Below, piece by piece: positions 15,535-23,484 of a DNA stretch of 35,858 nucleotides. Position 1 is the first letter of the stretch; the number at the start of each line of letters is the position of its first letter. Both the position numbers and the translations under genes were made by a program. The DNA is from Isoptericola sp. Lineage in GTDB: Bacteria > Actinomycetota > Actinomycetes > Actinomycetales > Cellulomonadaceae. The stretch is taken from positions 1 to 35,858 of the forward strand of contig JAPSLD010000006.1 of the NCBI GenBank assembly GCA_031181105.1. The letters are read 5' to 3'. The notes under the pieces are model-generated. The model made no database searches and was not told the origin of the DNA. It saw nothing but the letters and a program-made list of their open reading frames with translations.

Positions 15535-16752
15535 GTGACCCACCACCACGACTGGTCCACGACCGGATTCTCGACCCGCGCCATCCACGCGGGACAGGAC
15601 CCCGACCCCGCGACGGGTGCCGTCGTCCCCCCGATCCACCAGGTGTCGACCTACAAGCAGGACGGCGTGGGCGGGCTGCGCGGCGGCTACGAGTACTCGC
15701 GGTCGGGCAACCCGACCCGCACCGCGCTGGAGACGGCGATCGCGGCCGCCGAGACGCCGCCGGGCGTCGAGCCGGCCCGCGGCTTCGCCTTCTCCTCCGG
15801 CCTGGCCGCCGAGGACACGCTGCTGCGCGCCGTCCTGCGCCCGGGCGACCACGTGGTCATCCCGGACGACGCGTACGGCGGCTCGTACCGCCTCGTGGCG
15901 CGGGTGTTCGGACCGTGGGGGATCGAGCACACCGCCGTCGACCTCACCGACACCGACGCCGTCGCGGCCGCGCTCGTCCCCGGCCGCACGCGCCTGCTGT
16001 GGGTCGAGACGCCCACCAACCCGCTGCTCGGCGTGAGCGACGTCGCGGCGCTCGCGGAGCTCGCCCGCGCGTCGGGCGCCCTGCTCCTGGTCGACAACAC
16101 CTTCGCCACCCCGTACCTGCAGACACCGATCGCGCTCGGCGCCGACGTCGTCGTGCACTCCACGACCAAGTACGTCGGCGGCCACTCCGACGTGGTGGGC
16201 GGCGCGCTGGTCGTGGCGGACGGCGCCACGCTGCCCGGCGGCCTGCAGGCGCCCGACGGCGGGACGTCGGTCGCGGACGCCGTCGCGTTCCACCAAAACT
16301 CGTCCGGGGCCGTCGCCGGGCCGTTCGACGCCTGGCTGACGCTCCGGGGGCTCCGGACGCTCGGCGTGCGCATGGACCGGCACTGCGCCAACGCGCACGC
16401 GGTCGCGGGGTACCTCGAGCAGCACCCGCGGGTCACGCAGGTGATCTACCCGGGCCTCGCGTCCCACCCGGGCCACGAGCTGGCGACCCGCCAGATGCGC
16501 GACTACGGCGGGATGGTGTCGTTCCGCACGGGCAGCGAGGAGACCGCGCTCGAGGTGTGCTCGCGCACCCGCGTGTTCACCCTCGCGGAGTCGCTCGGCG
16601 GCGTCGAGTCGCTCGTCGAGCACCCCGGGCGGATGACGCACGCGTCGGTGGCCGGTTCCGACCTCGAGGTCCCGAGCGACCTCGTGCGGCTCTCGGTCGG
16701 CATCGAGGACGTCGAGGACCTGCTGGCGGACCTCGACCAGGCCCTCGCCTGA
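15535..16752 (+). CDS. metB: Cystathionine gamma-synthase (Cys/Met metabolism PLP enzyme)
   Basis: GFSTRAIHAGQDPDPATGAVVPPIHQVSTYKQDGVGGLRGGYEYSRSGNPTRTALE..., PLP Lys motif VVHSTTKYVGGHSDVVGG. Confidence 0.95.
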   Translation: MTHHHDWSTTGFSTRAIHAGQDPDPATGAVVPPIHQVSTYKQDGVGGLRGGYEYSRSGNPTRTALETAIAAAETPPGVEPARGFAFSSGLAAEDTLLRAVLRPGDHVVIPDDAYGGSYRLVARVFGPWGIEHTAVDLTDTDAVAAALVPGRTRLLWVETPTNPLLGVSDVAALAELARASGALLLVDNTFATPYLQTPIALGADVVVHSTTKYVGGHSDVVGGALVVADGATLPGGLQAPDGGTSVADAVAFHQNSSGAVAGPFDAWLTLRGLRTLGVRMDRHCANAHAVAGYLEQHPRVTQVIYPGLASHPGHELATRQMRDYGGMVSFRTGSEETALEVCSRTRVFTLAESLGGVESLVEHPGRMTHASVAGSDLEVPSDLVRLSVGIEDVEDLLADLDQALA

Positions 16753-16811
16753 CCGCGGGGCCCCGGCGCGGGCATTGCGCGGTGCGTCGACCTGCGCCCT
16801 AGGGTGATGCC

Positions 16812-18059
16812 GTGACTGCCGACCCCACGCCCGTCCGCGGTGCCGACACCGTCCCCCTGAGCGTGCGCGCTGCCGCGTCGTGGTCGTGGCGGCTCCTGCT
16901 CGTCGCGGCGGCCGTCGCGGCCTTCCTGTGGCTGCTGGGCACGCTCAAGACGATCGTCGTGCCGGTGGCCGTGGCGCTGCTGCTCACGATCCTGCTGACA
17001 CCGTTGCGCGCCACCCTCCAGCGCGCGGGCCTGCCGCGCGGGCTCGCGGTCGCGGTGTCGATCGTCGGCCTCATCGCGTTCGTGTCCGCCCTGGTCACGC
17101 TGGCGGGACGGTCGCTGGTCGCGGGCTTCACCGACCTGCGCGAGCAGGCGGTCGCGGGCTTCGGGGAGCTCGTGCGCTGGCTGTCGGACGGCCCGCTCGG
17201 ACTGGACTCGGCGCGCCTCTCCGAGCTCGGCGACCAGCTGCAGGGCTCGCTCACCGGGTCGAGCTCGAGCCTCGTCGCGGGCGCGCTGGGGGCCGCCACG
17301 ACGGTGGGCCACGTCCTGGTCGGCACGCTGATCGCGATCTTCTGCACGATCTTCTTCCTGCTCGACGGCCGCACGATCTGGACGTGGCTGGTCAACCTGC
17401 TGCCCGTCGCCGCGCGCGAGAAGGTCCACCAGGCCGGCCGTCGCGGGCTCGTCACGCTGTCGGCGTACGTGCGCACGCAGATCCTGGTGGCGCTCGTCGA
17501 CGGCGTCGGCATCGGCGTCGGGTCCGCCTTCTTCGTCCCCTCGCTGGCGCTGCCGATCGGCATCCTCGTGTTCATCGGCTCGTTCGTGCCGATCATCGGC
17601 GCCATCGTCACGGGGGCGGTCGCCGTCGTCGTGGTGCTCGTCGCGGAGGGGTGGGCCGCCGCGCTGATCATGCTCGGCATCGTGCTCCTCGTGCAGCAGG
17701 CCGAGAGCCACATCCTGCAGCCCCTGCTCATGGGGCACGCCGTGTCGCTGCACCCGGTCGCGGTGGTGCTGGTCGTGGCGGCGGGCAGCCTCGCCGCGGG
17801 CATCGTCGGCGCGCTGTTCGCCGTGCCGCTCGCGGCCGTCCTGAACACCGTCCTGCTCTACCTGCACGGCCACGACAAGTTCCCCGAGCTCGGCACGGAC
17901 GACCACGTGCCGCTCCTGCGCCGGCGTCCCACGCTGCCCGGTACGCTGCTCTGGCCCGGCCGGGCACCGGCGGGCACCGAGAGCGGCGACGGCGCCGGCG
18001 TGCCGACGGCGGCACCGGGCACCGGCGCCGGTGACGCAGCAGGAGAGAGCAGGCAGTGA
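16812..18059 (+). CDS. AI-2E family transporter (UPF0118)
   Basis: About 8 TM segments; FVGSFVP-type FIGSFVPIIGAIVTGAVAVVVVLVAEGW and QQAESHILQPLLMGHAVSLHPVAVVLVVAAGSLAAGIVGALFAVPLAAVL. Confidence 0.95.
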   Translation: MTADPTPVRGADTVPLSVRAAASWSWRLLLVAAAVAAFLWLLGTLKTIVVPVAVALLLTILLTPLRATLQRAGLPRGLAVAVSIVGLIAFVSALVTLAGRSLVAGFTDLREQAVAGFGELVRWLSDGPLGLDSARLSELGDQLQGSLTGSSSSLVAGALGAATTVGHVLVGTLIAIFCTIFFLLDGRTIWTWLVNLLPVAAREKVHQAGRRGLVTLSAYVRTQILVALVDGVGIGVGSAFFVPSLALPIGILVFIGSFVPIIGAIVTGAVAVVVVLVAEGWAAALIMLGIVLLVQQAESHILQPLLMGHAVSLHPVAVVLVVAAGSLAAGIVGALFAVPLAAVLNTVLLYLHGHDKFPELGTDDHVPLLRRRPTLPGTLLWPGRAPAGTESGDGAGVPTAAPGTGAGDAAGESRQ

Positions 18060-19291
18060 CCGCTGGTTCCCCGCACGACCCCGCCGGCCACGTGACGCTC
18101 GAGGACGTCCGCGCCGCGGCGCGCCTCCTCGACGGCGTCGTGACCCGGACGCCGGTCCAGCCGTTCCGGGCCCTGTCCGAGGTGGCCGGCGCGAGCGTCG
18201 TCCTCAAGTGCGAGAACCTGCAGCGCGCGGGGTCGTTCAAGGTGCGCGGGGCGTACACGCGCATGAGCCGCCTGAGCGACGCGGAGAAGGCGGCCGGCGT
18301 CGTCGCGGCGAGCGCGGGCAACCACGCCCAGGGCGTGGCGCTGGCCGCGCAGATGCTCGGCATCCACGCCCTGGTCTACATGCCCACCGACGCGTCCGTC
18401 CCCAAGCTCGTCGCCACCCGGGGGTACGGCGCTGAGGTGCGCCAGGTCGGCACCAGCGTCGACGAGGCGCTCGTCGCGGCGCGCGCCGAGGCCGCGCGCT
18501 CGGGCCGCGTGCTCATCCACCCGTTCGACCACCGCGACGTCGTGGCCGGTCAGGGCACCGTCGCGCTGGAGATCCTCGAGCAGGTGCCCGACGTCGGCAC
18601 GGTCGTCGTGCCGCTGGGCGGCGGCGGGCTGGTCGCCGGGATCGCGACGGCGCTCGCCGACGCGGCGCCGCACGTGCGGGTCGTCGGCGTGCAGGCGGCT
18701 ACGGCCGCCGCCTACCCCGCGTCGCTCGCGGCCGGACGGCCGACGCCGGGCCGGCTCGGCGCGACGATGGCCGACGGGATCGCGGTCGGGACCCCCGGCG
18801 AGGTTCCCTTCGAGGCACTCCGCCGCCTCGGCGTCGAGGTCCGGACCGTCTCGGAGGCGCAGATCTCGCGGGCGCTGCTGCTGGTGGCCGAGCGCGGCAA
18901 GCTCATCGTCGAGCCGTCCGGGGCGGCCGCGGTCGCGGCGGTCATGGACGCGCCGGGGGAGTACCCCGGGACGGTCGTCCCGGTGCTCTCGGGCGGAAAC
19001 ATCGACCCGCTGCTCCTGCTGCGGGTGGTCCAGCACGGCCTCGTCGTGGCCGGACGCTACCTGCAGCTGCGGCTGCGGATCGACGACCGGCCGGGCGCGC
19101 TCGCGGGGCTGCTCGGCACCATCGCGGACGCCGACGCGAACATCGTCCACGTCGAGCACACCCGCACCGACACGTCGCTCGGCGTCTCGGAGGTCTTCGT
19201 GACGCTGCAGCTCGAGACCAAGGGCCCCGAGCACTGCGCCTCGGTGGCCGCGCGGCTGCGCGACGCCGGCTTCGACGTCGCGGCGCACTGA
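18056..19291 (+). CDS. ilvA: Threonine ammonia-lyase with C-terminal ACT domain
   Basis: LKCENLQRAGSFKVRGAYTRMSRL (PLP Lys), SAGNHAQGVALAAQ, GGGGLVAGIATAL; C-terminal LRLRIDDRPGALAGLLGTIADADANIVHVEHTR (ACT). GTG start overlaps upstream stop. Confidence 0.95.
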   Translation: MTAGSPHDPAGHVTLEDVRAAARLLDGVVTRTPVQPFRALSEVAGASVVLKCENLQRAGSFKVRGAYTRMSRLSDAEKAAGVVAASAGNHAQGVALAAQMLGIHALVYMPTDASVPKLVATRGYGAEVRQVGTSVDEALVAARAEAARSGRVLIHPFDHRDVVAGQGTVALEILEQVPDVGTVVVPLGGGGLVAGIATALADAAPHVRVVGVQAATAAAYPASLAAGRPTPGRLGATMADGIAVGTPGEVPFEALRRLGVEVRTVSEAQISRALLLVAERGKLIVEPSGAAAVAAVMDAPGEYPGTVVPVLSGGNIDPLLLLRVVQHGLVVAGRYLQLRLRIDDRPGALAGLLGTIADADANIVHVEHTRTDTSLGVSEVFVTLQLETKGPEHCASVAARLRDAGFDVAAH

Positions 19292-19306
19292 CGTCGCGGC
19301 CCACTG
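19275..19306 (+). repeat. 16-bp tandem duplication spanning the ilvA stop codon
   Basis: acgtcgcggcgcactg (19275-19290) then acgtcgcggcccactg (19291-19306), one mismatch. Confidence 0.85.
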
Positions 19307-19333
19307 ACCGCCGGACCACCGACCTCCGAACCA

Positions 19334-19350
19334 CCCGGGTGAAACCCGGG
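19334..19350. terminator. Hairpin CCCGGGT-GAA-ACCCGGG; possible terminator or processing structure after ilvA
   Basis: Perfect 7-bp stem, 3-nt loop, 43 nt after the ilvA stop; no U-tract. Confidence 0.4.
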
Positions 19351-19366
19351 CCGCCACCGGACACCG

Positions 19367-20110
19367 GTGACGTCGCTCGCGCACGATGAGGTCGAGGCAT
19401 CGATGCTGCGACCGGTGGAGGCCGAGGGTGCGCCCGAGGGCGCGGACGCACCCGGCGAGGGCCTGGAGACGCCGCCCGCGCTGCCGCGCGCGCAGCTCGG
19501 CCCGGTGCTCGCCGCGCTGCGGTTCCTCTTCGCCGCCGCCGACGACGCGTGGGGCGAACCGCCGGACGCGCCCGGCGTGCCCGAACGGCGCGCGCTCGCC
19601 GACGCGGCCGTGCTCCTCGCCCGCACCGTCGCGTCGCTGCGGCCCGACGAGCCGGAGGCGCGCTCGCTGCTCGCGCTCATGCTGCTCCGGCACGCCCGCC
19701 GCGACGCGCGGGCCGACGGCGCGGCCCGCACGCTCGCCGAGCACGACCGGTCGCTGTGGCGCCACGACGAGATCGCCGAGGGCAGGCGCATCCTCGAGGA
19801 CGCGCTCGCCGTCAACCGGCCCGGGCCGTACCTGGTCGCCGCCGCGATCGAGGCGCTGCACGACGACGCGCCGACCGCGGCGGACACCGAGTGGGACGAG
19901 ATCCTGGCGCTCTACGACGTGCTCGCGGCCCTCGCGCCGTCACCGCGCGTGGTGCTCGAGCGCGCCGTCGCACGTGGCATGGCGCAGGGGGTGCACGCGG
20001 GGCTCGTCGCCCTCGACGAGCTGGCGGGGACCCCGGGCCTGGACGCAGAGCTCGCGGCCGCGCGTGCCGAGCTCCTGCGGCGGGGGCCGCGCGATGCGCC
20101 GCGGGCGTGA
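19367..20110 (+). CDS. Stand-alone homologue of the ECF42 sigma factor C-terminal domain (DUF6596/TPR-like), no sigma2/sigma4
   Basis: LGPVLAALRFLFAAADDAW...LARTVASLRPDEPEARSLLALMLLRHARRDAR...LAEHDRSLWRHDEIAEGRRIL...GPYLVAAAIEALHDDAPTAADTEWDEILALYDVLAALAPSPRVVLERAVARGMA aligns collinearly with residues after sigma4 in the 1750-3090 protein. GTG 19367 or ATG 19403 start. Confidence 0.8.
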   Translation: MTSLAHDEVEASMLRPVEAEGAPEGADAPGEGLETPPALPRAQLGPVLAALRFLFAAADDAWGEPPDAPGVPERRALADAAVLLARTVASLRPDEPEARSLLALMLLRHARRDARADGAARTLAEHDRSLWRHDEIAEGRRILEDALAVNRPGPYLVAAAIEALHDDAPTAADTEWDEILALYDVLAALAPSPRVVLERAVARGMAQGVHAGLVALDELAGTPGLDAELAAARAELLRRGPRDAPRA

Positions 20111-20181
20111 TCCGAGGGCGGCCGCCCGCCCGGCGGACCGGTCGGGGCTGGCCGCGGACCACGCCCGCAGCGGTCGGTGGC

Positions 20182-20664
20182 TCAGCCCGAGAAGGGCTTC
20201 GCCGCCGTGATCTCCACGGAGATCTCGCGACCGTTCGGCGCCGTGTACGTCGTCGAGTCGCCCACCTTCTTGCCGTCGATCGCGGCGCCCAGCGGCGACG
20301 TCGGCGAGTAGACGTCGAGTTCCGTCGTGCCCGCGATCTCCCGCGAGCCGAGCAGGAACGTCATCTCGTCGCCGGCGACGAGGGCGGTGACGACCATGCC
20401 GGCCTCGACCATGCCGTCGTCGGCCGGGCGGCTGATCTGCACGTTGCGGAGCTTCTCGGTCAGCTCGCGGATGCGGGCCTCGTTCTTCGCCTGCTCCTCG
20501 CGTGCGGCGTGGTAGCCGCCGTTCTCCTTGAGGTCACCCTCGTCGCGGGCTGCAGCGATACGCTCGGCGATCTCGGTGCGGGCGGGGCCGGAAAGGTGCT
20601 CCAGCTCGGCCTTCAGCCGGTCGTGAGCCTCCTGGGTGAGCCAGGTGACGGTGGACTCGGTCAC
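20182..20664 (-). CDS. greA: Transcription elongation factor GreA
   Basis: VTESTVTWLTQEAHDRLKAELEHLSGPARTEIAERIAAARDEGDLKENGGYHAAREEQAKNEARIRELTEKL... Confidence 0.97.
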   Translation of the reverse strand: MTESTVTWLTQEAHDRLKAELEHLSGPARTEIAERIAAARDEGDLKENGGYHAAREEQAKNEARIRELTEKLRNVQISRPADDGMVEAGMVVTALVAGDEMTFLLGSREIAGTTELDVYSPTSPLGAAIDGKKVGDSTTYTAPNGREISVEITAAKPFSG

Positions 20665-20823
20665 GAGGGCTCTCCTTTCGTGGTGCTCGTGGGCCTGTCC
20701 GGCCGCGCTCGTACGGCCGACGGGCGTCGGCACGCGCGTCGGCTGGTGCAGGACTGCGTGTGAATCCCTCAGGATAGCGTGCCCCGGCCGACAGAGCCCC
20801 GACGTTCGCCGTCGGGGGAAGGG

Positions 20824-21249
20824 TCACTCCGTGACGACGCAGCGGTCGACCACGCCGGTGGTCGCCTCCTCGGACGTCCGCACGGTGACCGTGTACCCCG
20901 ACGTGCGCCCCTCGCTCGGGCCGACCGGCACGTCGATCGTGCCGACCTGGGCGTGGCTCGGGGCGAGCGCCTCGACGGTGCACACCGCCGTCGTCCCGGG
21001 CGGCATGTGCACCTGGAACGTCACGTCGATCTCCTCGGTAGAGGTCACCGAGAAGCTCACGACGTCGGCGGTCACCGGGTTGCGGCGCGCCTGCTCCGCG
21101 GCGAACCACGCCGTGAGCGCCACCGCGGCGGCGAGCGCCGCGCCGATCGCGACCTTCGCGGCGCGACCCGGGCCGTCCGCCGTCGCGCCGACGGGCCTCC
21201 GGCGGCCGTAGCGGTCGGCGGGCGGGGTGGGGGTGCTCGGCTCGCTCAT
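20824..21249 (-). CDS. DUF4307 domain-containing membrane protein
   Basis: MSEPSTPTPPADRYGRRR...TAWFAAEQARRNPVTADVVSFSVTSTEEIDVTFQVHMPPGTTAVCTVEALAPSHAQVGTIDVPVG; single TM; adjacent to greA and mca. Confidence 0.9.
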   Translation of the reverse strand: MSEPSTPTPPADRYGRRRPVGATADGPGRAAKVAIGAALAAAVALTAWFAAEQARRNPVTADVVSFSVTSTEEIDVTFQVHMPPGTTAVCTVEALAPSHAQVGTIDVPVGPSEGRTSGYTVTVRTSEEATTGVVDRCVVTE

Positions 21250-21303
21250 GGTGCACCATTGTCCCTGACGCCCCGTCCCGCCCCGCCCCACCAGGAGCCG
21301 ATC

Positions 21304-22218
21304 TTGTCCTCCGCCCCGCACGAGCAGCTACGCCTCATGGCGGTGCACGCGCACCCCGACGACGAGTCGAGCAAGGGGGCGGCGACGACGGCGCGCTACG
21401 CCGCCGAGGGCGTCGAGGTCCTCGTCGTCACCTGCACGGGCGGGGAGCGGGGTGACGTCCTCAACCCGTCGTTCGTCGTCCCGCAGGGGCACGAGTTCGA
21501 GACGCTCGAGGGCAAGCGCGCGCTGCGCCGGGACGAGATGGCGGCCGCCGCCGAGGCGCTCGGCGTGCGCCAGACGTGGCTCGGCTTCGTCGACTCGGGC
21601 CTGCCCGAGGGCGACCCGCTGCCCCCGCTGCCCGACGGCTGCTTCGCGCTCGCGCCGCTCGAGGAGGCCGCGGCTCCGCTGGTCGAGCTGGTCCGCCAGT
21701 TCCGGCCGCACGTGATGACCACGTACGACCCGTCGGGCGGCTACCCGCACCCCGACCACATCAAGTGCCACGAGGTCTCCGTCGAGGCGTTCCACGCCGC
21801 GGGCGACGCGTCGCGCTACGTCGTCGACGGCGGCGCCGCGACGTGGCAGCCGCTCAAGCTCTACTACAACCACGGGTTCTCGGTGGAGCGGCTGCGCATC
21901 GTGCACGAGGCGATGCAGGCCGCGGGCCTCGAGTCGCCGTTCGGCGACTGGATCGAGTCGCGCACGGCGCGCGAGATCCCCGAGCGCCAGGCGACGACGA
22001 AGGTCGAGGCCGCGAAGTACTTCCCGCAGCGCGACGCCGCGCTGCGGGCGCACGCCTCGCAGATCGACCCCGACGGCTTCTTCTTCGCCGTGCCGCGCGA
22101 GATCGAGGCCGACGTCTGGCCGTGGGAGGACTTCGAGCTGGCCGAGTCGCACGTGCCGACGCGCACGCCCGAGGACGACCTCTTCGCCGGGGTCCGCGGG
22201 ACGGAGGTCGCCCGGTGA
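21304..22218 (+). CDS. mca: Mycothiol conjugate amidase
   Basis: LRLMAVHAHPDDESSKGAATTARYAAEGVEVLVVTCTGGERGDVLNP (AHPDDE zinc motif), YDPSGGYPHPDHIKCHEVSVEAF; TTG start at 21304 (ATG 21337 possible). Confidence 0.95.
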   Translation: MSSAPHEQLRLMAVHAHPDDESSKGAATTARYAAEGVEVLVVTCTGGERGDVLNPSFVVPQGHEFETLEGKRALRRDEMAAAAEALGVRQTWLGFVDSGLPEGDPLPPLPDGCFALAPLEEAAAPLVELVRQFRPHVMTTYDPSGGYPHPDHIKCHEVSVEAFHAAGDASRYVVDGGAATWQPLKLYYNHGFSVERLRIVHEAMQAAGLESPFGDWIESRTAREIPERQATTKVEAAKYFPQRDAALRAHASQIDPDGFFFAVPREIEADVWPWEDFELAESHVPTRTPEDDLFAGVRGTEVAR

Positions 22219-22619
22219 GCCCGGTCCTCGCGAGCCCGGTCCTGCTGAGCCTCGTCGCGGCCGTCCCCAGCCCGAGCCCCACGTCGACGGTGCCCGACGA
22301 CCTCGAGGTGACGCCGGGCCTGACCGGCTTCCTCGCGACGTTCGCGGTCGCGGCGGCGGCCGTGCTGCTGTTCCTGTCGCTCACGCGGCACCTGCGCCGC
22401 GCGCGGAGCAACGCGATCGAGCGCGGCCTGCCGGTCCAGGAGCCGCGCCGTCACCGGTTCGACGCGGGCGGGTCGGTGCAGAGCCCCGACGTCGGCGCGG
22501 GCGACCGCGCCCCCCGAGACGGCGCCGACGGTGCGGACGGTGACGGCCGGCCCGACGGGCCCGGCGTGCCCGGCGGGCCCGGCGGTCCCGACGACAGGCG
22601 AGGGCCGACCGCGCCATGA
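22215..22619 (+). CDS. Single-TM protein with Gly/Pro/Asp-rich tail (in the Rv1083 position relative to mca)
   Basis: VSPVLASPVLLSLVAAVPSPSP...LTGFLATFAVAAAAVLLFLSLTRHLRRARSNAIERGLPVQEP...; GTGA overlap with mca stop. Confidence 0.85.
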   Translation: MSPVLASPVLLSLVAAVPSPSPTSTVPDDLEVTPGLTGFLATFAVAAAAVLLFLSLTRHLRRARSNAIERGLPVQEPRRHRFDAGGSVQSPDVGAGDRAPRDGADGADGDGRPDGPGVPGGPGGPDDRRGPTAP

Positions 22620-23455
22620 CCGTGCGCGTCACGGTCGGCCAGGTCGCGGTCGCGGACGACCGAGCGGCCAACCTCGCGATGGTCGACGACGCGTTCGGCG
22701 CCGCGGCCCGCGTGCGCTCGGACCTGCTGCTCCTGCCCGAGTACGCCTCCGGCTACCACGGTCAGGGGGTGGGCGCCGAGCACGCCGAGCCGCTCGACGG
22801 CCCGTTCGTGGCGGCGCTGCGCCGCCACGCGCGCGCGCACGGCGTCGCCGTCCTGGCCGGCACGACGCTGCCCGGCAGCGGGTCGGTCGGCGCGACGGGG
22901 CGGCAGCGGGCGGTCAACGCCGTCGTCGGTGTGGACGCCGCGGGCGAGCTCGTCGGCGTGTACCGCAAGGTGCACCTGTACGACGCCTTCGGCTTCCGCG
23001 AGTCCGACCTGCTGGAGCCCGGCCCCGCCGACGCGCCCCCACTGACGATGCGCCTCGGCGACCTCACCTTCGGCGTCATCACGTGCTACGACCTGCGGTT
23101 CCCCGAGTCGGCACGGCGCGTCGTCGACGCGGGCGCCGACGTGCTGGTCGTGCCCGCCGCGTGGGTGTCCGGTCCCCTCAAGCCGGAGCACTGGCGGACC
23201 CTGCTGCAGGCGCGCGCGATCGAGAACACGGTCGTCGTGCTGGGCGTGGGGATGGCGGGCAAGGGGGTCACGGGCCGCTCGACCCTCGTGGGGCCCGACG
23301 GCGTCGTCGCGCTCGAGCTGGGCGAGGCGCCGGAGTACCGCACGGTCGACGTCGATCCTGTGCCGCTCGCGGCCGTGCGCGAGGAGAACCCCTCGCTGGC
23401 GAACCGGCGCTACGCCGTCGTCCCGCGCGAGCCGGCCCCCCACCCGCCGAGGTAG
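22616..23455 (+). CDS. Nitrilase-superfamily carbon-nitrogen hydrolase
   Basis: RSDLLLLPEYA (Glu), YRKVHLYDAFGF (Lys), GVITCYDLRFPESAR (Cys), i.e. the catalytic E-K-C triad. ATGA overlap with upstream gene. Confidence 0.95.
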   Translation: MTVRVTVGQVAVADDRAANLAMVDDAFGAAARVRSDLLLLPEYASGYHGQGVGAEHAEPLDGPFVAALRRHARAHGVAVLAGTTLPGSGSVGATGRQRAVNAVVGVDAAGELVGVYRKVHLYDAFGFRESDLLEPGPADAPPLTMRLGDLTFGVITCYDLRFPESARRVVDAGADVLVVPAAWVSGPLKPEHWRTLLQARAIENTVVVLGVGMAGKGVTGRSTLVGPDGVVALELGEAPEYRTVDVDPVPLAAVREENPSLANRRYAVVPREPAPHPPR

Positions 23456-23480
23456 CGCGCCGCCCGCCGAGGTAGCGCGC
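23441..23480 (+). repeat. 20-bp tandem duplication spanning the stop codon of the C-N hydrolase gene
   Basis: cacccgccgaggtagcgcgc (23441-23460) then cgcccgccgaggtagcgcgc (23461-23480), one mismatch. Confidence 0.9.
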
Positions 23481-23484
23481 CGCG

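Noticed and set aside
19291-19366. Hidden sigma2/sigma4 remnants upstream of the orphan ECF42-CTD gene
   Set aside because: Only 75 bp lie between the ilvA stop and the start codon, much too short; translation in all three frames by eye shows nothing sigma-like.
18942-19451. Minus-strand ORFs antisense to ilvA (18712-19002, 18942-19451)
   Set aside because: Arg/Pro-rich with no domains; ilvA PLP and ACT motifs are clear on the plus strand.
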